NCBI GenBank assembly: GCA_008704415.1
Contig: VXIS01000209.1
Span: 21,848 to 85,847 of the forward strand
DNA: 64,000 nucleotides
From: Sphaerosporella brunnea
Taxonomy: Eukaryota; Ascomycota; Pezizomycetes; Pezizales; Pyronemataceae
Direction of reading: 5' to 3'
The notes under the pieces were generated by a model. That model saw only the letters and a list, made by a program, of their open reading frames with translations. It searched no databases and was not told the DNA's origin. A program made the translations under genes and the position numbers. Every line of letters begins with the position of its first letter. The stretch's first letter is position 1. Of this stretch, positions 10,730-21,826 are shown in pieces.

Positions 10730-11065
10730 CGGGAACAGCTCGAGCTGCAGCTCGAGCTCAGCCTAAGCTCGGATGCAGTCCCGAGCCTCCGCCTCGACGA
10801 GTCGTGCCAGCTCGAGTTGACCTCGGAGTATTGATTCAAGCTGGCACAACGAAGGAGATTTTGCACAGACTGTTTCCAGTTCAACTCCAGTCAGCACCCG
10901 AACGGCGGCAACGGATCAAGCACTGTTAGGATCACGTTCATCGGCACTCGGAGGTACTGATGGACACAAGCCGGCTCGACACCATCCAGGCCAGAGGGTA
11001 CGCGCGAGCCAGCTCGTCAACATTCCGTGCTCAGCTCGTTGGATCGAGCTGGCTGACAGTGAAAC
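10730..11065. mobile_element. Relics of the GAGCTCGAG-rich hAT-like family
   Basis: The stretch contains a perfect 22-bp palindrome at 10737-10758 (GAGCT/CTCGAG modules), Ser/Leu-poor GC-rich filler, and ACTGATGGACACAAGCCGG at about 10957. The last resembles the terminus of the complete element at 34885 (TAGTGATGGAAACGAG). The two ends do not form a complete pair here, so these are fragments. Confidence 0.45.
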
Positions 11066-11705
11066 GAACAGATTGGCAACGCAGGCTGCGATCTGGACTG
11101 ATGTAAATTGTATATGCGTTCAATATCCATGCCGTCAATCTGAGATATCCGCCAGCGCTGAAGAGAAGACTAGACAGCTTTGACACCTGAATGTGCTCCC
11201 GCTGATGCGCCGTGATCACTTTTGTTCACTCCGGCGACAACGCGTAGTCATACAGGTACGCACTGTGTGATCGCGGATGCCAACTGACTCGGCTCAGCAA
11301 CGAAGCTCGACGCCATGCAGCTCTCCTGGGCCTTTGGAAAATGCGAAGCTTCGGCCACATTCTACGTGGTTGCGGGTGCTCAGCTGTTAGCGATTTGACC
11401 GAAAGCTCCTCCTGCTGCTACTGGTGGGCAGTAAAAGTATTGGGACACCCTGATATCGGTCAAATCGCAACCCAGGTCCGCGCTCTTCACTCCAAGAAAA
11501 CCGTTCCATATCGCCAGGCGTTTTGGTGCAATTCGAAGAATCAAAGACGTATATCAAACTCTGCAAGCTACAAGACAATATGCTGCCTGGAGCGAAGTGA
11601 AAATGGCAAAAGCAACCCATTAGCTCACCTGCGAAAACCAGCACGAACGAGCATACCTAGGTAAGGAGAGAAAGAGCTCACCTTGAAGTGGGCAGCAAAC
11701 CAGGC

Positions 11706-12030
11706 ATAAGACCAATCGCCACAGGTGTGGTCAATGCACCACTTCATGCTCTTTGGAAGCCTTACAATCTCGGTGTTGATCTCCTCAATAGTGATTATAT
11801 AGCATTCCTCCCTGAGAACAGTTTGCATCTTGTCGGCGGCAAAAAGTCGTCTGATTGCCTCTCGTCTGCAGCCATTGATTGCAGGTTGTTGGTAGCGCGG
11901 TGCTGGATTGTTTGCAGAGAAAAGGTGGGGGTCGCTGCAGGGTGATTTCTCTGCGTTCCCTCTAAGCACCTGCAGGTCCAGATTTTGAGGAGTTCCAAGA
12001 CTGTTGAATTTGATGAGTTTACCACGCCTG
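11706..12030 (-). CDS. Candidate internal exon, unrecognised protein
   Basis: An open minus-strand stretch of about 110 codons reads protein-like (residues such as TPQNLDLQVLRGNAEKSP and SMKWCIDHTCGDWSYAWF). It ends at AAG followed by a donor-like GTGAGC near 11705, and its upstream edge has an acceptor-like CAG near 12029. There is no ATG at its 5' end, so it would be an internal exon. I cannot place the other exons or identify the family. It could also be a remnant of a longer decayed gene. Confidence 0.3.
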
Positions 12031-14249
12031 CTGATTGCTCACGACCTGGACCTCGACACAGTTTGACCAACCAGAGGTGATAATAGGCCTGATACACGTG
12101 CTGCATGCACTCGAACTGATAAATTGTGTTACTCTCATTGCAAGGCTCGATGTAGAGTGCGCTGGCAAAGTGTTTTACTCAAGTGATACAACAGCTGGAT
12201 TTGTCGAGGTTCGTCGATGGCCTATTGCATGATTCAATTGAACTCAACCGAGGGTAATCTGTCACACGGGCACATGTTTTCAAAGAGGGTAATGAGTTTG
12301 CAAATATCATGGACAAGTCCGGGCCACAGTCACCTGTCAGCGACCGCGGCCAGGAGCCCCCAAAAAAAGCCACCATGGGCTGTCCAAGGTGTAAGGCGGG
12401 CTAAGCACGAAGCAGAGGTACCAACCGATGGATTCGTCACCAACGCCCCCCCAACATTCCGGACCCTAATTACGCTTTGGCCCGGCCCTCAAGAAGGAGA
12501 GCCAACCACTCGCACGCAAATATTTCCCCCTCCTTAGCGGGCATGCGATTAGCTCCCTGTGGCCCAAGGAAATGCTCCGCAAGCTGTACAACACATTCAA
12601 GATCTCCAACTGTGCGGGGCATCAATAGGTGAGTCAGGTGGACGAGTTACCACATGAGTTGGAACGAGTGAGGATGAATTGACCGAGTCATGAGGGCTTG
12701 GGATGAGTTGATCTCGAGAGTAGGGGTTGAAGAAGCTCTGGAGCACGCACGAATGATGGATAATTTGCTCCTGCGGGGTGCGTCTGCGAGAGTGACAGCG
12801 ACGCCATGTCAGTTCTCAATCTAAGAACAAAGAATGCAACGGATTGACCATATTGATCAACGCGTGGGATGAGGTTAGCCGCTGAATATGACATCCTTAG
12901 GGGCCGCCACGGCACTTGGACATAGAAGGCCTGAGGCTTTCAATGATTTGTTACTCGACAAGGATGTGATTGACCGGCGTGCACAGCGGGCCTGCTTTGC
13001 CACCGCAGCATACCTGAAAGACCAGGAATTTTCGGACCGGCTATGAACAACACAGCAATGAGTGCGACAGAAATAGGTCTGAAGAACAGTTGGGGACCCC
13101 ATTCTTCTCCTCCCATTGCCACGGCTCCCGGATTCTAGGGTACAGTTAAAGGTGCGATTGAGGCAAATATTTACATACGGAATCGGCCGGCAGTGGATGT
13201 GGTGCATGGAGCAGCGTGAGGGCTCACGGGCCGCATTCAAAGTGGAAGGTTCTGTGACCTGTCAATCTATGAACGACAGCACAATGCAGGGGCATGACGT
13301 CTGCGTCAATATCTCAAGCACGCACCCTCTCTGCCTATCAGTGACGTATTGGAGTGTCGTGTTTTTGCGCCCGCCCCCGGGGCACGCCGACTCCGCCTCC
13401 TGAGCTGGCCCCCAAGCATGACCAACAGGACTGCAGTGACGAGCATTGTGCTGTGTGATCAAAATCAGCCATAAGCTGTAACCGCGTGCTCAATGCCGTG
13501 GGTGACAGCCAACCAGCTAACTTAGGGGGGCCAAGCCGGACACGAGGAATTCCATGCAGCAGCGACTTCAATAGATTTCTGATCTCAGTCCCAAAGCCAA
13601 GTCAATGATGACACCTCGCCTTGAACAATGATTCCGTGCAGCGGATTGACAAGCTTTTTGATATCTGACAGGAAAGTCGTTGTAAAAATGACAACGATCC
13701 CCTGCGTAGCTGCCCACTATGTCGTTGTGCTGCACTATTTCTCGCGCCAGGCCTTTTATTCCCTCCAACGCCAGGATGTGTACCTCCAACACACCGTCAG
13801 CACCGTTGTTATCGGCTATGCTAGAGTACAGCCAGAGCAGCGACACAGCATACTCCTCCACCCGGACGGGTGCTTAGCACGCACAGCGGGCCAGTCATAG
13901 TTAGATGCGTTGTCGACTGTACGGATACTCCCGTTTGCACGGGCCGTTTAACTCCACTGTGTATGCGTCTCAGAGGCGAGTGAATAAACGCAGCTGCTTC
14001 ATTGTTTGTAAAGGCCCGCTCTTGATACCGCGACAAATTGTTAGTCCGGGGCAACTTCGGTGAGGTTTTGAGTTGTGATCACACGCTCGTTGTTTGTGGT
14101 CCACGCTCCGCCAGCACCTAATAGCCTTAGTATTCGTAGCTCCCAATGCACTCGGATGCAACTCGCAGACACTGCTTTGATTAAGACTGCACAAAACTTC
14201 GATACTCGAGCTCTCCAGTCCAAAGCTAGCGAATGAATAGAGTGAATCG
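12031..14249. other. No supported gene
   Basis: Only short overlapping frames occur. No terminal repeats, promoter or domain is visible. Confidence 0.5.
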
Positions 14250-14475
14250 AGGGAGCCAATAGCAGGGTCGTGCAGACAACGAAGGGAGTCAATAAAAGTG
14301 ACATAGAGTCAATTAAGGCAGTCAATAAAAAGGTCAGATGTGAATTACGGGAGTCAATGCAACTATCATGGAGTTGATTAAGGGAGCCAATACAGAAGTC
14401 AGGAAGCCGATTATGGGAGTCAACCAAACAGCCACGGCAGCCAATGGCGGGAGTCGATGACGGTGTCATGGACTG
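14250..14475. repeat. Degenerate 33-34-bp minisatellite
   Basis: GGGAGTCAAT-type units recur at 14287, 14320, 14352, 14385, 14418 and 14452 (spacing 32-34 bp). Related but scattered GGAGTCAAT motifs continue to about 15020. The period is close to three helical turns. The minus strand stays open through it because the period is near a multiple of three. Confidence 0.75.
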
Positions 14476-15020
14476 AGTGAAGAGGAGGAGTCGATCCGGC
14501 GAGAGCTGACGGAGTGGTCATGCAGGGTCTTTATTGTCGATTGGGGAGTCAACGAAGCCAATCAACTGGAACTGAGCGATCAAGAGTCAGGGCAATCGTT
14601 TGGAATTGATGCTGTTCCAGTCCCTTCGGCGGTTGGTGACTCCGGCACATCAACTGCATGAGAGAGTAGCGGCAGGAAGCACGGGCCATGGGGTGAACGG
14701 GTTCAACCGAATATGTAATGGAGTCATAGTGTTTTGTGACGCGTGCCGCGTGGCTCTGCTGGACCAACCGGCTGAGCGCCCAACCACAGGACGGTGGAGT
14801 TATGGCGATAAACGTTTTGGAGGAACCCGCCCAGGGAGTGACGATCGGTGAAGGCAATGTAACGAGGCAATTAAGGGCGCTCATAAATGCAATGTGGAGT
14901 CAATCAAGAGGGTCAATATATGAGTTTTGGGTTAATCATGTCCGTTGATGGAGTGAATCGGCCGAGCCAAAAGGAGTTCAAGGAGTAGATTCAAGGGGCT
15001 CGATGGAGTCAATCGAATGA

Positions 15021-15423
15021 ATCTACAGTGTCACTCTCAGGGTTTGATGAAAGGTGCTAAGTCGATTGTCGAGGCATGTGGCGAGGAAGCCGACAACAGA
15101 CTCCACCGGATCATGTTCTCGAGGTTACTGTACCAGGTGATCAAGCGGGGCCTTCGAGGGAAACCCTACCCTGCTGTACCAACCGACACAGCGCGGGCGA
15201 GGTTGTCACAGCAACTACATATGTACCAACATCGACTCAGCAGCTCGAATATGCGTAAATACATGAAACGGCGGTCTAGGAGGTAACCACACTGCATGGG
15301 CAGTTAGACTGCGAGCTAGTAGGACGGAGCAGCACCAAGGGACAGGCCTTGAGCCTCTGAGGGCGAGAGATGGGGATAGCGCTGGCAGCCCGGAGGCCGA
15401 GTCTCAGGCTCTTGGCCGGCCCC
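15021..15423. other. No supported gene
   Basis: Short frames only. The GC-rich sequence leads into the TATA-containing segment that follows. Confidence 0.45.
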
Positions 15424-15430
15424 TATAAAA
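15424..15430 (+). promoter_or_regulatory. Strong TATA box of an unidentified transcript or solo LTR
   Basis: TATAAAA within CCCTATAAAAGGGCCC is followed about 30 bp later by a pyrimidine-rich start-like region. No convincing ORF follows within 300 bp. The arrangement resembles an LTR promoter, but I could not find paired TG...CA ends. Confidence 0.4.
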
Positions 15431-15639
15431 GGGCCCGTCTGGTCAATTCCTCGACGGTCCTCCAGATCGCCAGCACCGCACCTCGTCTTCACTCCTCTGT
15501 TCTTTTCCCACCCGCCACAACGGCCTGGACCATCTCCCTGTAGCTCTGCCCACGGGCGAGGCTGGGAGGAGTTCAGCCCGGCACTGGGCTACGGGGCTGG
15601 GCTGAGGGCTGGCTTAGACCTCCCGAAGCTCAGCCTCCA

Positions 15640-17136
15640 GACCCGGTTTTGCCAAGCTAGGGGCAACCTTTGCAGACGTGTGGTTCAGGTTTAAGGTGGA
15701 TGGCTTTCGGTTTTTTTGTATGGCTCCTTTCTCTCGATGTTTGGTCTTTCTTCTGGTTGTTTTCTTAGTACTGTGTTTTGTTTTCCCTCCCCGCTGCGGA
15801 GAATAGACTAGATTTAGGCATACAGGACGGTAAGAATCCAAGTGCCGACTGTCAGAGTTGTAATTCCACATCAAAGCACCTCCAATGAAGCAAGGCCGTC
15901 AGAGGGCAAAAGTCCAGATTGCGGACAAGTGTATATACACAGCAGAATACGCAAAGCTTCATACCTACTGTGTTCTGATCGCGTCCAATCGGCTGGCAGT
16001 TTCGTTGCAGACCAAGTCGATGCAGGTTGCCATGACGATGAGTGAGTCAAAGGGGGTTTTGGATTGGAACGGACGGGGCTGGCTGCATTTCCATGGCGAG
16101 ACGGAGGAGATACGCAGCTTTCCTCTTGCGGTGAAGAATTACACAATTGAAGGCTCACGTTCGAACATCGGGGAGCACCTGCTGCTCAGGAATTCTGCCC
16201 CGCAGGTTGAATTGATTATACTATATGTGAAGCTTAAGAAACTAACCCCACCCCCGACTGACATTTTTGCTGTGACCTATGGCTAGACGACACATTTTCC
16301 ACCAACAGTTTGTGCAGTATGTCGAGTTGCTGCCCTCCTGGTGCATGTTGCTATCGAATTGGCACCTGCAACACGTCCACCACAAGCACCCTGTCAATGT
16401 GCTGGGTCGTTGGCCACTTGTGCGGTCTTGGAGTGTGCACATTGTGTGTTTTGACAGCACGGTAATCGAGTTATAGGCGTTATTTGAGGTATTGTGGAGA
16501 TGTCCACGATCGCAGGCAAGACAGTGTGCAATGATATCCTCGCTACTGGCCTTAGTATGACTATTCCTCATTTTACACGCGTTTTGTATCCGTGAGGGTA
16601 TGTCTAACCGTAGCAGGTTTCCTGTAACGGTTACTTTTTTCCATGCCCCACTTAAGATTCTACGTGTTTCCATGACACCGGTCCTCATAGACGTGTCGAG
16701 ACGCCACTGAGGGAGATACAATGCTTTCATTCTGATCTATGTTGGCTCGCATAGGCCAGGAATGCGGGGCGCATCCACAAACGTTGCTAGGGAGGCCGCG
16801 GCATGCATCAATTCGCACAGTGGATAATTGCGTTATCGAACTGGCGCCCGTCTAAATCCGTATGCAGCTTTTTCCTCCGCCCGGCTCCTTCGAGAATGCT
16901 GCTTTACAGGCCATAGGCAAAGGTGCTGATCATACTTTCCAGACCGTTCCACTTTGCCCGCAGTTCGTTCCGTACCGTAGCTAGAGCATCATGCTTTCCC
17001 GTTGCATGTGGTGATCAGGACTACCCGAATCGCATGGACCACGGTTAACTGCCTGTATCCACTGTGACGCCTCTGCAGCACGTTGTGGTGGCATGAGTGG
17101 TTGACGCTATGCCTTTCCGACTGGCATGGTGCAGGC
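15640..17136. other. No strongly supported gene; one 133-codon frame
   Basis: A plus-strand ATG frame at 15885-16286 (133 residues) includes hydrophilic, protein-like stretches such as GVLDWNGRGWLHFHGETEE, but has no recognised domain, intron or promoter. The rest holds only short frames. Confidence 0.35.
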
Positions 17137-17560
17137 CAGTGTTCTCAGTAGCCAGCCCAAACAGCCGGGCGGGGGGGCCGGCTGCTTTAAGCAGCCAGCC
17201 CGGCGGGCTTTTTGCATCAGCCCAAACGGCCCAGCCTGCTTTCGGGCCAGCCCGGCTGCCAGAGCTTTGAGTGATCTCCGGTGAAGACCGGCCACTGCAA
17301 GTGGCGGGGTTCAATCGGCGCCGATAGACTTATCAAGATCTGTGGTGTTATAGTAAAGTCCTATCTAGTGATTTCCTCCTCGTCATCATTTTACACGGCG
17401 AACATCTTCATGTACTTTTCATTTCATAGCAGTAGTTTACATCACGGTGGTCGTATTCGTCGTCATTGTGGGCTGCAGCCCAAACAGCCGGGCGGGCTTT
17501 TTGATCAGCCCACATCCGCCCAACGCAGCCGGCCGGGCGGGCTGGCTGTCGAGAACACTG
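17137..17560. mobile_element. Non-autonomous hAT-like element, family A, complete
   Basis: A 424-bp element with ends CAGTGTTCTCAGTAGCCAG and, inverted, CAGTGTTCTCGACAGCCAG. It is flanked by a perfect 8-bp target duplication, GTGCAGGC, at 17129-17136 and 17561-17568. Subterminal regions are dense in AGCCCGGC/GCCGGGCGGGCT motifs, typical of transposase-binding subterminal repeats in hAT elements. It has no transposase ORF; the central 130 bp is unrelated to the other family members. Confidence 0.93.
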
Positions 17561-17850
17561 GTGCAGGCAGCTTTGAGCCGATCCGTCGCTGAGAATTTCC
17601 GTGACTTTGATACCGTGCGGAGGGCACATAAAGTGGTTGAAGCCCGCGAAGTGGTGGGGACCCTGGACAGAAAAAGGGAATCAATTTTATGTAAACCTGT
17701 CGTCATGCCTCCATCGCCGCCGCGACCGCCCCCATTCTTGCTGCCCCCACCGAGTCTGCAAGGCTGAAACAGCGTCAGCGATTATTTATGTAAACAATTA
17801 GAATATCGTGGCCGCATACCCACGGTGAGAATCTCAACTATCTTCTATCT

Positions 17851-18180
17851 TCACACCCGAGGCCATGTTTGCTGTCTAGTTTGGCCTCTAAACCCCGGTT
17901 CATAGACTCCAGTTGGTGGAGGTTGTTCTGGTAATGGCGTTGCTTCCGATTCTGAGCCAGAGTCTGCACCATTGTGGACTTGAAGCGTGTTGAGGTAGGT
18001 CTGTAGGGATTTATGCATGACCTCCCGCCCACAGTCGGCCTCTTTTGCCTTGTCGTCCTCTTTTGCCTCTCCTTCGTTCTCCACCTCATCCGGAAACACT
18101 GGCTCGGCGATTTGCTGTGACTCAGCCTCAGCTTCAGCCCCAGCCAGAAGCCTGCGCGTTCTGTTTTTTGTTTTAATCAT
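17851..18180 (-). CDS. Hypothetical acidic protein
   Basis: A 109-residue minus-strand frame with a true ATG. It is Glu/Ala-rich in the N-terminal half (AGAEAEAESQQ, PDEVENEGEAKEDDKAKEAD), followed by a possible helix (MHKSLQTYLNTLQVH) and a Pro/Gly-rich end. The first residues (MIKTKN) come from the dispersed ATTAAAACAAA motif described separately, so the start codon may be supplied by a repeat. No domain is recognised, and an intron near the 3' end cannot be excluded. Confidence 0.3.
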   Translation of the reverse strand: MIKTKNRTRRLLAGAEAEAESQQIAEPVFPDEVENEGEAKEDDKAKEADCGREVMHKSLQTYLNTLQVHNGADSGSESEATPLPEQPPPTGVYEPGFRGQTRQQTWPRV

Positions 18181-18213
18181 GTTGCATTCGACCGCTTGCG
18201 GTTATGGCATGTA
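18163..18213 (-). repeat. Dispersed hairpin-plus-A-rich motif, copy 1
   Basis: On the minus strand CCGCAAGCGG, which forms a short stem, is followed by GAATGCAACATGATTAAAAC and an A-rich tract. Related copies lie at 28859-28912 and at the right window edge. Homology ends on both sides after about 50 bp, suggesting a shared terminus of a retroelement or SINE. Confidence 0.6.
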
Positions 18214-19089
18214 AATACAGAGTCACCTCCAAGCACCAGTCCTACTCTGGGGCCCGCTCCTGCGAAGAAAATAATCTAGGAAATCGTACTCATAATATAT
18301 CGCACCAGTCTTAATCGGCCGCGCTCGGCCAGGTTGCCACGCTCGTGCTGCCCAAAAAGGCCATTACCGCCTCTGTACAGCAATCGTCTGCCAGAAAATC
18401 CTTCACCGATGTGTTTGTCTTCCGTCTCTTCTTTCCTTCCTTTTGGGTACCCTTCGCTACCGTTCTCCACAACACTTGTTGCTCTTTACGCCATCTCCGA
18501 CATGTCTTGAGCAGTAGTCTGAGTTGGCTTGAGGCGGCAGAACCAGCCTTTGTCATCCGGGCGTCGGCCGGTCTTGTGCAGGTAAGGGGCAAGACCCTTG
18601 TGGTTGTGAATAGCTGTAGCTTGTCGTGAAATCATAGTCCTTTTGCTCGGTCTCGTCATTGCTGTTAATGGCTGCGGCTGTGGCTGGCTGCGGCTGTGTG
18701 TATGGTGCAGGTAGCTATAAACCTGGTCGTCGGAGATTGACGACCACAATCAATGCCGGTATTCCCGCGTCCGAATTCAGATCAAAACAAGCGTTGAGCA
18801 CCTAAGGCAGATACACTCTACAACCCAACGATTTCCATTCCACTGCTGTTTCTGTACTTGCGTGCTGCTTATTTTCAACGAAAATATCCGTGCGACGACC
18901 AGGTTTTTAGCTTCCTGCACCATAGTTTGGGGCAGCCAACAGCTGAAAAAAAAAAATGGCAAATTCACCATGACTAAAACACTGAGCTGTGCAGCTGGCC
19001 ATAGCAAGGCCGTCGCGATTTTGCATGGTCCAAGCTCTCGTCGGGCACCTTCTATAACATCACAAGATTGCTACTCAATTCCCAAAGCT
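18214..19089. other. No supported gene
   Basis: Short overlapping frames only. A run of ten A residues at about 18947-18956 is the only simple-sequence feature. Confidence 0.5.
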
Positions 19090-19933
19090 TCATCGCATTC
19101 GCAGTTCCAACAGCCCTGCCACATTCATTGTGTCTTGGTGCCAGAAACCACCAGATAATCCTTCAGGTGTTTCCCTGAACCGTGTCATTAGTCACCTACA
19201 TCATTCCAGGCCGCGGGGCAGGGGGGGGAAGAGGTCCTTACCGCTCAGAATTACCCTTACACAAGCCCGGGTAGATTTCCTCCCAAGCAAGTTGGACGTG
19301 AGTCCAATCGTCCGCACCACCAGCCTTCAGCGGGAATGCCGCTATCAGTGGGTGGCTATCCTTGGTGGTGATTTCGAAGGTCACCAATTCCCAATCCATG
19401 TGAGTAACCGCTCTCAGCGCGTCCAGCACCCCCTGCCATAAAGTGGTATGTGCACCTTCATCTTGACCGGGAACGGAATATCTCGCCCACGAGGTGGCTC
19501 GAGAGGGTCTCTGCAGCGATCCCCTGGCAAGTCTCCAGGAGAAGGGTGAACCATCCCCCGAGTACTCAGCATCGGGCATAGGGGATGGTTGTTGTCCCTT
19601 TCGGGCGGCCGCTGGGCCTCTTGGCCAGGCGGGGCCGCATGCTTTGGTTGGTTGCTTGATGGCGGTGCCTTTTTGAAATACCGACGAGCGAACAAACCTG
19701 ACGCAGTTGCCGATTGCGCCGGCGTCTGCGGCGAGGAGTGGGGTTGCTGGCTGTGGCAGCGGGTGCATTAGGGGAGGGCGTGCGGGAGAGAGGCCGTGCT
19801 TGGAGGTCGAGTCATCGATGTCGTGCGTCGTGGCCTCCCTGAGCTTTGAAATCAACGGGCAAGTGCATCCGTGGGCTGTGAGGGAACGGCCGAAGTTTCT
19901 TGTTGCCCGGGAGGTGGCGGCTCCTGATGCCAC
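19090..19933 (-). CDS. Two-exon hypothetical gene, 5' end uncertain
   Basis: Exon 1 is open from 19933 to 19242 and exon 2 runs 19174 to 19090, with an inferred 67-nt intron at 19175-19241. The donor is GTAAGG, the branch-like site is GACTAAT and the acceptor is TTCAG. Joining keeps the frame and gives about 258 residues ending in TGA. The C-terminal half (LWQGVLDALRAVTHMDWELV, HPLIAAFPLKAGGADDWTHV) reads as a folded domain that I do not recognise, while the N-terminal half is Pro/Ala/Ser-rich. Position 19933 is a GTG, so the real start is an internal ATG or lies in an upstream exon towards the minisatellite at 19984-20240. A promoter-like segment lies at 20279-20335. Confidence 0.5.
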
Positions 19934-19983
19934 TGGCCCACATCTGGACGACGGCCGAATCCGGCAGCAGCAAGTCCACAGCC

Positions 19984-20240
19984 GTCATGGTCATCTTCCG
20001 AAAGTTCACAGTGACGACAGCCCAATCCGGAACTAGCAACTCCACGGGAGTCATGGTCATCTTCCGAAAGTCCAAAGCGACGACGGCCGAATCCGGCACG
20101 GCCGTCATGGTCATCTTTCGAAAGTTCACGGCGACGACGGCCGAATCCGGCACCAGCAAGTCCACGGCCATCATGGTCATCTTTCGAAAGTTCACGGCGA
20201 CGACAATCCAATCCGGAACCACTAACTCCACGAGCGTCAC
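19984..20240. repeat. Frame-preserving minisatellite, 66/54-bp units
   Basis: Units headed GTCATGGTCATCTTCCGAAA start at 19984, 20050, 20104, 20170 and 20236. Spacings are 66, 54, 66 and 66 bp, all multiples of three, so four of the six frames stay open through the array. Translated plus-strand units read VMVIFRKFTATTAESGTSKS. The codon-multiple period suggests past or present coding function, but I cannot tell on which strand. Confidence 0.85.
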
Positions 20241-20278
20241 AGTCTGTCACGGCTCAAGGTTAAGGGGTGGCTCGGCGC

Positions 20279-20335
20279 TAGGGTTAGGGTGTCACGTGAC
20301 GTGGCCCGCGGTCACGTGACGGGAAAGCATAAATG
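20279..20335. promoter_or_regulatory. Promoter-like segment: telobox, two CACGTG boxes, TATA-like
   Basis: TAGGGTTAGGGT (20279-20290) is followed by two identical GTCACGTGAC sites (CACGTG at 20293-20298 and 20313-20318) spaced 20 bp apart, and by CATAAATGG at about 20328. A CT-rich tract follows to 20390. CACGTG is bound by bHLH factors of the Cbf1/Pho4 type and TTAGGG repeats by Tbf1-type factors in fungi. The target gene is unclear: either the short plus-strand frames that follow or the minus-strand gene at 19090-19933. Confidence 0.5.
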
Positions 20336-20530
20336 GCGAGGTTTCACTTGTTTTTGTTTCTTTTCTTCTTTTCTTCTTTACAGAACGTCTTGTATACTAG
20401 CGAACCTAGTAACCTTGCACCACCTTGTCTTGTCTCGTCTTCTTCTTCCTCTTGTTCTTGTCCTTGTCCTCCTGCCTCCGGTCCTTGCCTCGAAAGCTAC
20501 GTACCTTGGACGTCTCCTCGTGCCTGTCCC

Positions 20531-20935
20531 GTTACACAGTCATCATCCGAAATTTCATAGTGACGACAATCCAATCCGAAACCACCAACTACACAAGCAT
20601 CATCGTCATCTTGCAAAAGTTCAAGGCGACGACGGCTAAATCCGGCAGTTCGGGTTGGTTGATCGATCAAGCGCCATCTTGATCTTCGTTATGGACGTGG
20701 GAAGTTTGTTCAAATGGGCTTGCGAGGCGTTGGTGTAACCAGCAAGTCCACGGCCGTTATGGTCATCTCCCGAAAGTTCAACCCGACGACGGCCGTATCC
20801 GGAACGGCCGGCATGCTCATCTTCCGAAAGTTCACGGCGACGATGATCCAATCCGGAACCATCAACTCCACGAGCGTCATCGTCATCATCCGAAACTTCA
20901 CGATGACGACGCTCATCGTCATCAGTTTCGTGAGC
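20531..20935. repeat. Two further blocks of the 66-bp-type minisatellite
   Basis: Blocks at 20531-20645 and 20745-20935 carry the same TCATC(T/A)TCCGAAAGTTCA and AATCCGGAACCA(C/T)(C/A)AACTCCACG modules as the array at 19984. The second block is followed by 20963-21038, which resembles 19876-19947 beside the first block. The array and its flank therefore appear to have been duplicated and rearranged. Confidence 0.8.
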
Positions 20936-21039
20936 GTCCAGTTCCTCGGGCAACTCCAGCACTGGGTCGTATGGCAGGGGCTGAAGCTCCTGGTTGCCAC
21001 GGTGCTTTTGGCTCCTGATGCCGCTGGCCCAAAACTGTG

Positions 21040-21826
21040 CTCCGAACCGGTAACGATTGTTTCAAGCGGCTACAACGCGGAGCCCGGCGAACACATTACG
21101 GGACCGGGTGCTCAGCAACAGGAGGTTAAAAGCAACCGTGAGGACCCTAGCCCACCAGCTCTGCAAACCAGTCTGCTTGTTGGGATGGGAGATCTCCCAT
21201 CCCTGGGCGAAGATGAATTTCATAAGAAGAACATGATACTTCTCCTCGTTCCTTGCGGGGGCGGCAAGGGTACTCTTGCGCTACTGTCATTCTGCTGGAT
21301 GCAAGGTTAGCTTTCCCAGGTAGCGGACGACAAACCGATCGACTCACGGGCTTGGAGGGAGGGGTTTTGGCAATCGTGTTTTTGTTTGTCGCGCGGGTTT
21401 TACTGCTGGCCTGTTCGCATGACTGCGATGCGGTTGCTGAGGCAGTCTATTTGCTCTCGCTTAAATCGCTCCGCTAGATGGGCTGCTGCGCATCGCAGTC
21501 CTGTTGGGTCGGCGTCTTTCGCCTTGGGGGGGTTTGCTGGCAAGTGGTGCTGCGAGATTCAGGTGGTAGTATCGTGCGCTTTTCGCAGGTTTTTTGGTGG
21601 TGTCTCGTCCTACAGTGAGATGCGGGGAGCGCGTTGCCGTCGCGATAAACGACCGGGCGATGACAAACAGTGCTTCATTGTCGAGCACTCGGCCCACACA
21701 TTGTGTCAGCAGGCATTCCAACAACGCCAGGTTAATCGCTGCTTCAGGAAAATACCATAGATTCGTAGATTGCGAAACCGCAAAAACATAAAGCAGAGAA
21801 AAACAAAAACAAACAAAGAAAGGCAT
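21040..21826. other. No supported gene
   Basis: A plus-strand frame (20714-21310) extends out of the minisatellite but reads as low-complexity, then anonymous sequence. Other frames are short. Confidence 0.45.

Noticed and set aside
19812..20250. Two overlapping minus-strand repeat proteins
   Set aside because: Both begin at non-ATG codons or lie wholly in the minisatellite; several frames are open there because the period is a multiple of three.
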